Source: CAG-238 sp963601575
GTDB taxonomy: Bacteria > Bacillota > Clostridia > Peptostreptococcales > Anaerovoracaceae
Assembly (NCBI GenBank): GCA_963601575.1
Contig: CAVCFO010000001.1
Location: 124,001-188,000 of the forward strand
Length of the DNA: 64,000 nucleotides
Reading direction: 5' to 3'
Shown here: one piece after another, positions 17,573-27,087 of the stretch
How the letters are laid out: every line of letters begins with the position of its first letter
Position numbering within the stretch: position 1 is the stretch's first letter
Notes under the pieces: generated by a model
What the model saw: only the letters and a program-made list of their open reading frames with translations
The model's database searches: none
What the model was told of the DNA's origin: nothing
Position numbers and translations under genes: made by a program

Positions 17573-18940
17573 GTGGAAAACTACGAAAAAATTTGGTCAG
17601 AAGTTTTAGATATAATACAGGAAAATACCACTCCTATCAGCTTTACCACATGGTTTAAGGAACCGCTTGGTATAAACAAAATAGATAGCGATCTAAATAT
17701 CGTATATCTGCAGGTTTCTTCTCCAAGGGGCAATGATTTTATAATCAGCGTTCTCAAAACCCGCTATATTTCCTATCTTCAGCGCGCCTTCAAGACTGTT
17801 TTGGGAGAAGATTATCGAGTAGTTCTCAAGTCATCAGACGATTATGAAAAACCTGTGGATAACTCGTCAAATATACAGAAATCAAAATCCAGAAAAAAAG
17901 TTTTAGATAAACAAAAGCTTTTTAATCCCAAGCTTAACTTTGATAATTTCGTCGTAGGTAGCAGCAACAAGCTCGCTCACGCGGCCGCTCTTGCCGTAGC
18001 CGAATCACCTTCCGAAACCTACAATCCTCTTTTTATCTATGGAGGATCCGGTCTTGGCAAGACTCACCTGCTACATGCAATAGGAATTTACCTTTTGGAG
18101 CACAACCCGTCGCTTAGCGTTCTTTATGTTTCTTCTGAAATGTTCACAAATGAGCTTATCAAGGCTATAGCCGAGCAGAAGATGAACGAGTTTAAGCAAA
18201 AATACAGAAAAGTCGATGTTCTCCTGGTAGATGATATTCAGTTTCTGGAGGGAAAGGAAAATACACAAGAAGAATTTTTCCATACCTTTAATACCTTATA
18301 TGATCTTAATAAGCAGATTATAATTTCCGGAGACAGAGCCCCAAACAAGCTCGTAAATCTGGATGAAAGGCTAAGATCTCGCTTTCAATGGAACCTTTTG
18401 GCGGATATTCAGCCGCCAGATTACGAGACAAGGGTAGCTATACTTGTGAAAAAGGCAGAAAATCTCGAATTGGAGGTAGATGAGGATCTTTATGATGTTA
18501 TCTGTCTTATCGCAGAAAGAATTAAGGATAATATAAGGGAGCTTGAGGGTGCTTTTACGAGAAGCGTTTCATTTTCTCTTCTATTGAAGGAAAAATTGGA
18601 CAAGAATTTCGTAAAAAGAACCTTGAAAGATATAATGAACACAGGAGAAATGACAATTACTCCCGAAAAAATCAAGAAAATCGTATGTAAACAATATGGA
18701 ATCAAGCTTTCAGACCTCGAGTCTTCAAAAAAGACCAATAATATTGCATTTCCAAGGCAGATTGCAATGTATCTGATGAGGGATATGACAGATCTTTCTC
18801 TTCCAAAGATAGGAGAATATTTTGGAGGTCGTCATTATACTACGGTTATGTATGCATGTACCAAGATCGAGAGTGATATAAAGCAGGATTGTGAACTTGA
18901 AAATCTTATTCTCAATCTAAAAGAAAAAATAAAGGAATGA
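17573..18940 (+). CDS. dnaA: Chromosomal replication initiator DnaA
   Basis: Protein of 455 residues with all four domains. N-terminal oligomerisation/DnaB-contact domain, a Lys/Ser-rich linker (about 85-120), AAA+ domain with GGSGLGKTHLLHA near 157-169 and LLVDDIQF near 218-225, and a C-terminal DNA-binding domain with the signature GRHYTTVMYACTKIE near 420-435. The start is GTG at 17573 with GAAGG eight bases upstream. It binds the boxes on both sides of its own gene and opens the unwinding region before dnaN. Confidence 0.96.
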   Translation: MENYEKIWSEVLDIIQENTTPISFTTWFKEPLGINKIDSDLNIVYLQVSSPRGNDFIISVLKTRYISYLQRAFKTVLGEDYRVVLKSSDDYEKPVDNSSNIQKSKSRKKVLDKQKLFNPKLNFDNFVVGSSNKLAHAAALAVAESPSETYNPLFIYGGSGLGKTHLLHAIGIYLLEHNPSLSVLYVSSEMFTNELIKAIAEQKMNEFKQKYRKVDVLLVDDIQFLEGKENTQEEFFHTFNTLYDLNKQIIISGDRAPNKLVNLDERLRSRFQWNLLADIQPPDYETRVAILVKKAENLELEVDEDLYDVICLIAERIKDNIRELEGAFTRSVSFSLLLKEKLDKNFVKRTLKDIMNTGEMTITPEKIKKIVCKQYGIKLSDLESSKKTNNIAFPRQIAMYLMRDMTDLSLPKIGEYFGGRHYTTVMYACTKIESDIKQDCELENLILNLKEKIKE

Positions 18941-18975
18941 CATCTTATTATAAATACAAGGATAAATTTTCGGAC

Positions 18976-19092
18976 TTATCCATATAATTTGAACAACAAT
19001 TTTCGGCTGAATTTCAGTGCTTACACAGGTTATCCACCGATTCCACAGCCTCTACTACTACTATTACTACAAAATATATAAATTATTAAATA
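18976..19092. other. Origin unwinding region: DnaA boxes, DnaA-trios and AT-rich tract
   Basis: Between dnaA and dnaN lie TTATCCATA (18976-18984) and TTATCCACC (19030-19038), then a GC-richer stretch and the trinucleotide array CTACTACTACTATTACTAC (19052-19070), then an AT-only stretch. This order matches the basal unwinding system of Bacillus subtilis, where DnaA bound at double-stranded boxes extends onto DnaA-trios and melts the adjacent AT-rich DNA. It marks the likely site of initiation. Confidence 0.85.
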
Positions 19093-19108
19093 ATATTCGG
19101 AGGTATTT

Positions 19109-20178
19109 ATGAAATTTTCTTGCAGTCAACAAAATCTATCAAAAGCATTAAATACTGTATCAAAAGCAGTAACAGTGAGAACTACAATTCCTATTCTAAA
19201 GGGCATCTTGCTTAGAGTTACGGAAGATGGAAAATTAACCATGGCAGCCTCTGACCTTGATATCAGCATAGAGAAAACTCTCGAGGTTGATGATTTTGAA
19301 CCAGGAGAAATTGTTGTACAGGCAAAACTCTTTTCGGATATAATCAGAAAACTTCCAAATAGTGAAATTTCCATAAATGTTATAGGAGAAAATGTCATTA
19401 TAAAATGCGCAAGCTCCGAATTTACTATCATAGGTAAGAAAAAATATCTTTCGACAAAGAAACTCTCAAAGATATGATAAGAAAAACATCTTTCGCAGCA
19501 AGCATCGACGAGACCAGAGGAGTTATCACCGGCGTACTTGTAGAAATGACAGAGAGAAATCTCAATATGGTTGCACTCGATGGATTTCGCATGGCAGTAG
19601 CAAGAGAAAATATAATAAATTCAGCTGATAGAAAGATTATAATCCCGGCGAAAATATTAAACGAAATAAGCAAGATTATATCAGAAAACGAAGAAAATAC
19701 GCAAGATGTAGACCTCTACATAAACGAAAAGAGAGCAGTATTTATCATAGAAGATGCAAAGGTAGTATTGAGAATTCTGGAGGGAGAGTTCGTTGATTAT
19801 AGAAATATTCTTCCAAAAGAAGGAAAATGCAGAGTAGTAGTAAATAGGAATGACCTTCTCGAAAGCATAGAAAGAGCGTCTCTGCTTGCAAAAGTAGGAA
19901 AGAATAATCTCATAAAATTTGATATTAAAGAAAATATCATTGAAATCACTTCAAAATCAGAAGAAGGAAATGTAAAAGAAGAAGTAATAATATCAAGACA
20001 GGGAGATGATCTTACCATAGGATTTAACTCAAAATATATGATAGACGCCCTAAAAGCGATAGAAGATGAAGAAATATCGATGAATTTCAATACAAGCATA
20101 AGCCCGTGCCTTCTGAAACCTCTTGCAGGAGATGCTTATGAATATCTTGTCTTGCCGGTAAGAATAACGAATAACTAA
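19109..20178 (+). pseudogene. dnaN: DNA polymerase III beta sliding clamp, frame broken by an internal deletion
   Basis: The 5' part (19109-19477) encodes the first clamp domain up to SSEFTIIG (residue 109). The rest continues in another frame, readable from GAAAAAATATCT at 19438 (EKISFDKETLKDMIRKTSFAAS) to 20178. Intact clamps have roughly 15-20 residues between these points (a segment like MxADEFP...), which are absent here. The missing DNA must be 3n+1 bases long. DnaN is essential, so an assembly or sequencing error is more likely than real loss, unless a second copy exists. Both parts otherwise look conserved. It is followed 4 bp later by recF. Confidence 0.85.
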
Positions 20179-20182
20179 GAAA

Positions 20183-21284
20183 ATGTATATAAAAAATATA
20201 GAACTGAAAGACTTTCGTAATTACGAAAGTCTTAGTCTTAACTTCAACAAAAATGTAAATTTGATTCTTGGAAAAAACGCCCAGGGAAAGACGAATCTTC
20301 TCGAGGCCATCTATATATGCTCAATCGGAAGGTCATTTAGGACAAATAAAGATTCCGAAATGATAAAATTCGGGCGAGATTTTGCGCGGGTATACATAGA
20401 AATACTAAAAGATGATATAGATAAAAGTATAGAAATTATATATTCAAAAGACTCAAAAAAATTCGCAAAAGCAGATGGAATAAAACTAAGAAAAACATCA
20501 GAACTCCTCGAAAATCTATATCTAGTAATATTTTCGCCGGAAGACCTAAAAATAGTAAAGGATGAACCGGAAAAAAGAAGAAAATTTATAGATAGAGAGC
20601 TTTGCCAGATAAAACCCGCTTATTATGACAGTCTTTCGAATTATAAAAAGATTCTTATGCAAAGAAATGCATATTTGAAGGAATCAGAAATAAATAGGTC
20701 AATGCTGGATGTATGGGATATGCAGCTTGCAAAATATGGAGCAATGATAATGAGTCTAAGAAATTATTTTCTAAATGATTTATCCCAAACAGCAGCGGAA
20801 ATTCATAAAAAAATTACAAATGAAAAAGAAAATTTAGAAATAAAATACGCACCAAATGTCGAATTTTTTGAAAATCGCAAGGAGCGTGCAAGAAGAAAGA
20901 TTCTACGAGAAACTAAAAGAATCCTATGATTCTGATATCAGGCAGCGAACAACGACAAAAGGTCCTCATAAGGATGATTTTGAACTTTTTATCGACGGGA
21001 TAAATGTAAGGAGCTTCGGTTCTCAGGGGCAGCAGCGAACCTCCGCCCTTTCTCTCAAACTTGCCGAAATAAAGATAATCAAAGAAGAAACAGGCTGTGA
21101 GCCGGTACTTCTCCTAGACGATGTTATGAGCGAGCTTGATATGGAGAGGCAGGAATATCTGGTAAGAACATTATCGAATGTGCAGCTTTTCATCACCACT
21201 ACCGAAATTCCGGAGATTTTGATAAAGAAATTTTCTAACTATACCACTTTCAATGTAGAAGGTGGCAGGATCGATGTGATATAA
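20183..21284 (+). pseudogene. recF: DNA replication/repair protein RecF, frame broken by an apparent single-base insertion
   Basis: The first part (20183-20929) holds the Walker A GKNAQGKTNLLEAIY and the usual FSPEDLKIVKDEPEKRR. The second part (readable from 20856 to 21284) holds RFYEKLKESYDSDIRQRTTTKGPHKDD, SFGSQGQQRTSALSLKLAEI and the Walker B LLLDDVMSELD. The switch falls near 20880-20895. Removing one base, for example the C of GAGCGTG, would restore a 366-residue protein, the normal RecF length. RecF loads RecA on gapped DNA. No S4-domain gene (yaaA) lies between dnaN and recF, as is often seen in Firmicutes. Confidence 0.85.
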
Positions 21285-21370
21285 ATATATATAGATAATT
21301 TAGTTTTAAGAAATTAACGAATAAATAAGGATTTCAGACGGGTTTTGTAAAGATTTGATGATAAATCGCC

Positions 21371-21396
21371 AAAAGAGATGAAATCCTCTTTTTTTA
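21371..21396 (+). terminator. Terminator after recF
   Basis: AAAAGAG (21371-21377) pairs with CTCTTTT (21386-21392) and runs into a T tract. Confidence 0.7.
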
Positions 21397-21470
21397 TTGA
21401 AATTTTTGATTAGATATGGTATATTATAAATTGATTACCTGCTTATAAAAACAGAAAAAAGGGAGAAAAA

Positions 21471-23393
21471 ATGAGCTTAGAAGAAAAAACAAACGCCCAG
21501 TACGGCGCGGAACAAATACAAGTTCTCGAGGGTCTTGAAGCTGTAAGAAAAAGACCCGGAATGTATATAGGAAGCACAGGACCGAAGGGGCTTCATCACC
21601 TCGTTTACGAAATCGTGGACAACAGTATAGATGAGGCTCTGGCAGGATATTGCAAAACCATAAATGTCACAATTCAAAAGGACAACTCTATTGTCGTTGA
21701 GGATGATGGCCGCGGAATGCCCGTTGACAAACATCCGAAGATGAGAATCCCTGCAGTTGAAGTAATTCATACCGTGCTTCATGCCGGCGGCAAATTCGGC
21801 GGCGGAGGATATAAGGTATCCGGCGGTCTTCATGGCGTAGGTGCCTCCGTTGTTAACGCTCTTTCTACCCACATGGAAGTAGAAATCAAGAGAAACGGAA
21901 AGATATATAAACAGTGCTACGAAAAAGGAAAAACAGTATCTAAGCTCGAAGTAGTCGGCGAATCCAGAAAAACAGGCTCAAAAACGACATTTTGGCCAGA
22001 CCCTGAGATCTTCACCGAAACCACGGTGTTTGATTTTGACGTGCTTGAACACAGGCTCAGAGAAATGGCCTTCCTCAACAAGGGAATCAAGATAGTATTT
22101 AAGGACGAGCGCGACGGAAAAAAGAGACAAGAAACCTATCACTACGAGGGAGGAATTAAGGAATTTGTAAGCTTTATCAACAAAAACAAAGATCCTCTCC
22201 ATCCCGAAGTAATATATTTTGAAATAATAAAAGATACCTGCGAGGTTGAAATTGCAATGCAATATACCGATAGCTACAGCGAGCTCATCCTCGGATATGC
22301 AAACAATATCAATACCACAGACGGCGGTACTCACATAGTCGGATTCAAGAGCGCCCTCACAAGAGTTTTTAACGATTACGGAAAAAAATCAAAGATTCTA
22401 AAAGATAACGATACCTTAAGCGGCGAAGATGTAAGAGAAGGACTTACGGCGGTAGTATCCGTAAAGCTTGAAGAACCGCAATTTGAAGGCCAGACAAAGG
22501 CAAAACTCGGAAATTCCGAAATCCGTGGTTTTGTTGAAACATCGACAAACGAAAACCTTACGGCATTTCTCGAAGAAAACCCTGCGCAAGCAAAGATCAT
22601 CATCGAAAAATGTATCAAAGCAGCACGGGCAAGAGAAGCCGCAAGAAAAGCAAGAGATCTCACCAGAAGAAAAGGAGCACTCGAAAGCTTTTCGCTTCCG
22701 GGAAAACTTGCCGACTGCTCAGAAAAAGACCCTGCCCTTTCGGAAATTTTCCTCGTTGAGGGAGATTCTGCGGGAGGCTCCGCAAAGGACGGAAGAGATA
22801 GGAAGCGTCAGGCAATCCTGCCACTCCGAGGCAAGATTTTGAACGTTGAAAAAGCAAGACTTGACAGGATTTTAAGCTCCGAAGAAATCAAGAACATGAT
22901 CACCGCCTTCGGCTGCGGAATCGGAGAAGACTTTAATCTGGAAAAGCTGAGATATCACAAAATAATAATCATGACAGATGCAGACGTTGACGGCGCTCAC
23001 ATCAGAACGCTGCTTCTTACATTCTTCTACAGATACATGAAGCCGCTGATAGAGGAGGGCTATGTTTATGCTGCTCAGCCGCCGCTTTATCAGGTAAAGA
23101 AGGGCAAGGAGGTTCACTATACCTACAGTGAGGAAGAACAGACAAGGCTCATGGCAGAGATAGCAGATAAGCCCGGAAAGGCAGATATCCAAAGATACAA
23201 AGGTCTTGGCGAAATGGACGCAGAGCAGCTCTGGGAAACCACAATGGACTTTAACCACAGGACGCTGGTGCAGATCACACTGGAAGACAGCGCCGCGGCA
23301 GACGAAATCTTCACAACCCTCATGGGCGACAAGGTTCCGCCACGCAAGAAATTTATCGAAGACAACGCGCAATATGCGACGATAGATGCATAA
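21471..23393 (+). CDS. gyrB: DNA gyrase subunit B
   Basis: Protein of 640 residues. GHKL ATPase motifs are DDGRGMPVD near 72-80 and GGLHGVGASVVNALS near 113-127. The TOPRIM motifs are EGDSAGGSAKDGRDRKRQAI near 428-447 and DADVDGAHIRTLLLTF near 503-518. With GyrA it introduces negative supercoils. A GGGAG site precedes the ATG. It forms an operon with gyrA 15 bp downstream and is separated from recF by a terminator. Confidence 0.96.
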   Translation: MSLEEKTNAQYGAEQIQVLEGLEAVRKRPGMYIGSTGPKGLHHLVYEIVDNSIDEALAGYCKTINVTIQKDNSIVVEDDGRGMPVDKHPKMRIPAVEVIHTVLHAGGKFGGGGYKVSGGLHGVGASVVNALSTHMEVEIKRNGKIYKQCYEKGKTVSKLEVVGESRKTGSKTTFWPDPEIFTETTVFDFDVLEHRLREMAFLNKGIKIVFKDERDGKKRQETYHYEGGIKEFVSFINKNKDPLHPEVIYFEIIKDTCEVEIAMQYTDSYSELILGYANNINTTDGGTHIVGFKSALTRVFNDYGKKSKILKDNDTLSGEDVREGLTAVVSVKLEEPQFEGQTKAKLGNSEIRGFVETSTNENLTAFLEENPAQAKIIIEKCIKAARAREAARKARDLTRRKGALESFSLPGKLADCSEKDPALSEIFLVEGDSAGGSAKDGRDRKRQAILPLRGKILNVEKARLDRILSSEEIKNMITAFGCGIGEDFNLEKLRYHKIIIMTDADVDGAHIRTLLLTFFYRYMKPLIEEGYVYAAQPPLYQVKKGKEVHYTYSEEEQTRLMAEIADKPGKADIQRYKGLGEMDAEQLWETTMDFNHRTLVQITLEDSAAADEIFTTLMGDKVPPRKKFIEDNAQYATIDA

Positions 23394-23408
23394 GGAGGGA
23401 GGGGCAAG

Positions 23409-25913
23409 ATGACAACTTTACTTGAAGATCAGAAAATGCTTCAACATGAGATTCATGACGAGATGAAGCAATCATATATCGACTATGCCATGAGCGTAAT
23501 CGTAAGCCGTGCCCTGCCTGACGTAAGAGACGGACTGAAGCCGGTACACAGAAGAATTCTATATGGAATGAGCGAGCTTGGGGTAACGCCGGATAAACCT
23601 CACAAGAAATCCGCGCGTATCGTCGGCGAAGTAATGGGTAAATATCACCCTCACGGTGACTCGTCCATATACGATGCCATGGTAAGACTCGCGCAGCCTT
23701 GGAATATCAGGCATCAACTGGTAGACGGACACGGTAACTTCGGCTCCGTGGACGGCGATGGCGCTGCGGCAATGCGTTATACGGAAGCCAGGATGACTCC
23801 GCTTGCATTGCAAATGCTAAGAGACATAGACAAAGAAACCGTTGACTTTATCCCGAACTTTGACGGAGAAGAAAAGGAACCGGTAGTTTTGCCATCAAGA
23901 TTTCCAAATCTATTGGTAAATGGCTCAAACGGTATTGCAGTAGGTATGGCAACCTCGATTCCGCCTCATAATCTGGCAGAGACTATCGACGCGGCGGTAA
24001 AAATTATCGACCAGCCGGAATGTACCATCGACGAGCTGTGCAAAATCGTCAAGGGGCCGGATTTTCCGACAGGCGCCGTTATCATGGGAAAAAATTCCGC
24101 AAAACAGGCATATAGAACGGGACAGGGCAAGGTAGTCGTTCGGGCGGTCACCGAAATCGAAGAGACAAATAAGGGCCGCCAGCAGATTATCGTAAGCGAA
24201 ATTCCTTATCAGGTAAACAAGGCAAGGCTCATCGAAAAGATGGCAGAGCTTGTAAAGGACAAGAGAATCGAGGGGATTTCCGAAATCAGGGACGAATCCA
24301 ACCGCAAGGGCATGAGAATCGTCATCGAACTTAAGAAAGACGCAAATGCCCAGATAATACTTAACAGACTTTATAAGCACACGCAGATGCAGGAAAGCAT
24401 CTCCATGATCATGCTTGCAATCGTAGATGGCCGGCCGAAGATCCTGACACTTCGAGAGATCCTGGACGAATATCTCAAACACCAGAAAGAGGTCGTAACG
24501 AGAAGAACCATATACGACAAGAAAAAAGCAGAAGCGAGGGCGCATATCTTAGAAGGCTACAGAATCGCCCTTGATAATATCGACGAAATCATCAGGATAA
24601 TCAGAAACAGCTACAACGATGCGAAAGAAAGACTCATGGAGCGCTTCGGGCTCTCTGAAATTCAGGCTCAGGCGATCCTCGATATGCAGCTTCGCAGACT
24701 GCAGGGACTTGAAAAAGAAAAAATCGAAAACGAATATCAAGAGCTCATAAAGAAGATCGCATATTACAAGCAGCTTCTTGAAGACGAGCATATGCTCATG
24801 GGAGTCGTAAAGACCGAGCTTCTCGAGATCAAAGAAAAATGGGGCGATAAGAGAAGAACCAAGATCAAGGCAGACGAAACAGAAATCGACGAAGAAGATT
24901 TGATCGAAGAAGAAAATGTCTGCATAACCCTGACGCATCTTGGCTACATCAAGCGGGTTCCGGTAGATACATACAAATCACAGAGAAGAGGCGGCAAGGG
25001 CGTTACCGGCATCACCACCCGTGAAAACGACTTCGTAAAGAACCTTATCATGACTTCGACTCACGATTACCTTATGTTCTTTACAAATACCGGAAAAGCG
25101 CACAAAATCAAGGCTTATGAGATTCCGGAAGCCACCAGGACCGCAAAAGGAACTCCGGCGGTAAACTTCCTGAACCTCATGCAGCGTGAGAGAATCACCG
25201 CGGTAATTCCTATCAAAGACTTTGCCGAGGACAAATTCCTCATTGCGGTAACAAAACAGGGAACCATCAAAAAGACTTCCCTTTCAAACTTCGACACGAA
25301 CAGAAAGACCGGGCTTATCGCAATGAACCTAAAGGACGGCGACGAGCTTATCGGAATCAAACAGACCAGCGGCACGAACAACGTCATCATAGTCACAAAG
25401 CAGGGCAAGTGCATTTGCTTCTCCGAGGACGATGTAAGACCTATGGGAAGAATCGCAGGAGGCGTAAGAGCCATCAAGCTTGAAAAGGACGACGAAGTTG
25501 TTGCAATGGAGCTTGTGGAACCGGGTCAGGAGCTTCTGGTTGTAACTCAGAAGGGCTTCGGCAAGAGAACAAAGGTCGAAGATTACAAGATACAGGTTCG
25601 CGGCGGCAAGGGACTTCTCACCTATGACAAGGGCAAGTTCAAAAAGACCGGAGAGCTTGTAGGTGCAATGGCCGTAGAGGATGACGATGACATCCTTCTC
25701 ATAAACTCAGACGGAATCATTATCCGCATGGCGGCCGGCGAGATTTCGAAGCTCGGCAGAGCAACCCAGGGCGTCAAGATTATGAATGTGGGAGAAGATG
25801 CAAATATAATAGCTCTCGCAAAGGTCATCAGAGACGAGGAGCTGGATGATGATGCAGACGAAGATGCAAAGAAACAGGAAGCCTCGGATGAGCAGGAACA
25901 AATGAAATTTTAG
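23409..25913 (+). CDS. gyrA: DNA gyrase subunit A
   Basis: Protein of 834 residues. The active-site Tyr is in MRYTEARMTPLA near residue 120. The quinolone-resistance region reads YHPHGDSSIYDAMVRLAQ, with Ser and Asp at the positions where resistance changes usually occur, i.e. wild-type-like. The C-terminal beta-pinwheel begins with the GyrA box QRRGGKG, which marks it as gyrase rather than topoisomerase IV. The acidic tail (DDDADEDAKKQEASDEQ) is also gyrase-like. It leads into the rsbW-like gene 26 bp downstream. Confidence 0.96.
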   Translation: MTTLLEDQKMLQHEIHDEMKQSYIDYAMSVIVSRALPDVRDGLKPVHRRILYGMSELGVTPDKPHKKSARIVGEVMGKYHPHGDSSIYDAMVRLAQPWNIRHQLVDGHGNFGSVDGDGAAAMRYTEARMTPLALQMLRDIDKETVDFIPNFDGEEKEPVVLPSRFPNLLVNGSNGIAVGMATSIPPHNLAETIDAAVKIIDQPECTIDELCKIVKGPDFPTGAVIMGKNSAKQAYRTGQGKVVVRAVTEIEETNKGRQQIIVSEIPYQVNKARLIEKMAELVKDKRIEGISEIRDESNRKGMRIVIELKKDANAQIILNRLYKHTQMQESISMIMLAIVDGRPKILTLREILDEYLKHQKEVVTRRTIYDKKKAEARAHILEGYRIALDNIDEIIRIIRNSYNDAKERLMERFGLSEIQAQAILDMQLRRLQGLEKEKIENEYQELIKKIAYYKQLLEDEHMLMGVVKTELLEIKEKWGDKRRTKIKADETEIDEEDLIEEENVCITLTHLGYIKRVPVDTYKSQRRGGKGVTGITTRENDFVKNLIMTSTHDYLMFFTNTGKAHKIKAYEIPEATRTAKGTPAVNFLNLMQRERITAVIPIKDFAEDKFLIAVTKQGTIKKTSLSNFDTNRKTGLIAMNLKDGDELIGIKQTSGTNNVIIVTKQGKCICFSEDDVRPMGRIAGGVRAIKLEKDDEVVAMELVEPGQELLVVTQKGFGKRTKVEDYKIQVRGGKGLLTYDKGKFKKTGELVGAMAVEDDDDILLINSDGIIIRMAAGEISKLGRATQGVKIMNVGEDANIIALAKVIRDEELDDDADEDAKKQEASDEQEQMKF

Positions 25914-25939
25914 ATTTGAGAGAAAGAAGGAAAATTAGC

Positions 25940-26341
25940 ATGGCGGACAGAGTGAAAATTACCATTCCGGGAAAACCGGAATACATTGCAATGGTAAGGC
26001 TTGCGGTAGGCGCGATTGCAGACACATCGGGATTTAATGTTGAAGAAATCGAAGACATAAAAACCGCTGTGGGGCAGGCTTGCAAGAATATTTCCTGCCA
26101 CGGCAAGGAGGGGCTAACTACCGAATATACCCTTGAGTGCGTTCTGGATGACGACACTTTGGAGATATATGTAACGGATACAGGCTCCATGAACTGCGGA
26201 GACGGACTTTCCATGCAATGCGTGGATTGCCCTAACGAGGGAGACATCGGTGTCTACCTCATCAACACGCTTATGAGCGAGGTCGAGCTTATCGACAATC
26301 CGGGTTGCAAGAAAACAATTAAGATGGTAAAGAGGAAATAA
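25940..26341 (+). CDS. rsbW: RsbW-like anti-sigma factor/serine kinase
   Basis: GHKL-type protein of 133 residues. N-box-like EDIKTAVGQACKNI near 42-55, then YVTDTG and a degenerate G box near 100 (GDIGVYLINTLMSEVEL). RsbW/SpoIIAB proteins bind and inhibit a sigma-B/F factor and phosphorylate an anti-anti-sigma partner. The start at 25940 follows AAGGAAAA. Its stop overlaps the start of the sigma factor gene (TAATG), the usual pairing. No RsbV/SpoIIAA gene is adjacent, which is unusual for a complete switch. Confidence 0.85.
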   Translation: MADRVKITIPGKPEYIAMVRLAVGAIADTSGFNVEEIEDIKTAVGQACKNISCHGKEGLTTEYTLECVLDDDTLEIYVTDTGSMNCGDGLSMQCVDCPNEGDIGVYLINTLMSEVELIDNPGCKKTIKMVKRK

Positions 26342-27087
26342 TGCAGCAGAAGCAGAGGACGGCAGAACTACTTAGAGAGTATGCGAAGAACCCCTCGATT
26401 GAGCTTAGAAACAAAATCGTCGAGGAAAATTTATATATCGTAGACATCTTAATAAGAAAATATTTGGGCAAGGGCGTCGACCACGACGATCTGTATCAGG
26501 TCGGCGCAATGGCTCTTGTTTCTGCTGTCGAAAGATTCGATCCGTCAAAAGGATACGAATTCCAAAGCTTTGCGACCCCGACAATCCTCGGCGAAATAAA
26601 GAAATATTTCCGTGATAAGGAATGGAGCCTAAAGGTTCCACGCAGGATGAAGGAAAACGCGGGCAAGGTTCAGGAGGCGAAAGAAAAACTCACCGGACAG
26701 CTGGGAAGGGTTCCAACGGTCGCAGAGATCGCAGGGCTCACCGGGCTGACCCATGAGCAGATTATCCAGGCCATGGAAAGTGCCAAAGCCTACGGCACAT
26801 ATTCGCTTGACAGCCCCGCCGCCACATCTGACGAAGAAGCGGACGCGACCGCCCTTGAAAAATACATCGGCTTTGAGGACAACGGATTCGAGAGAGTAGA
26901 GCTTGGAGAAATAATAAATAACGTGCTGACAAATTTCAGCGATACCTATAAATACATATTCAAACAGAGATTTATTTTGAACAAATCTCAGAGCGAGATT
27001 GCATCGAAACTGGGCGTGTCGCAGATGACCGTTTCACGCGCTGAAAAAGCAATCATCGAAAGTTTTAAGAAGGAGCTAAAGAAATGA
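26341..27087 (+). CDS. sigB: Sigma-B/F/G family RNA polymerase sigma factor
   Basis: Protein of 248 residues with regions 2, 3 and 4. Region 2 includes DHDDLYQVGAMALVSAVERFDPSKGYEFQSFATPTILGEIKK split around residues 47-90. Region 3 has GRVPTVAEIAGLTGLT, and region 4.2 SQSEIASKLGVSQMTVSRAEK near 220-240. Paired with the RsbW-like gene by a 1-bp overlap, so it is most likely a general-stress type sigma factor held by that protein. It overlaps trpS by 4 bp. Confidence 0.85.
   Translation: MQQKQRTAELLREYAKNPSIELRNKIVEENLYIVDILIRKYLGKGVDHDDLYQVGAMALVSAVERFDPSKGYEFQSFATPTILGEIKKYFRDKEWSLKVPRRMKENAGKVQEAKEKLTGQLGRVPTVAEIAGLTGLTHEQIIQAMESAKAYGTYSLDSPAATSDEEADATALEKYIGFEDNGFERVELGEIINNVLTNFSDTYKYIFKQRFILNKSQSEIASKLGVSQMTVSRAEKAIIESFKKELKK

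Noticed and set aside
27000..27084. T-box leader for trpS
   Set aside because: The trpS start overlaps the sigma-factor stop, so no untranslated leader exists.
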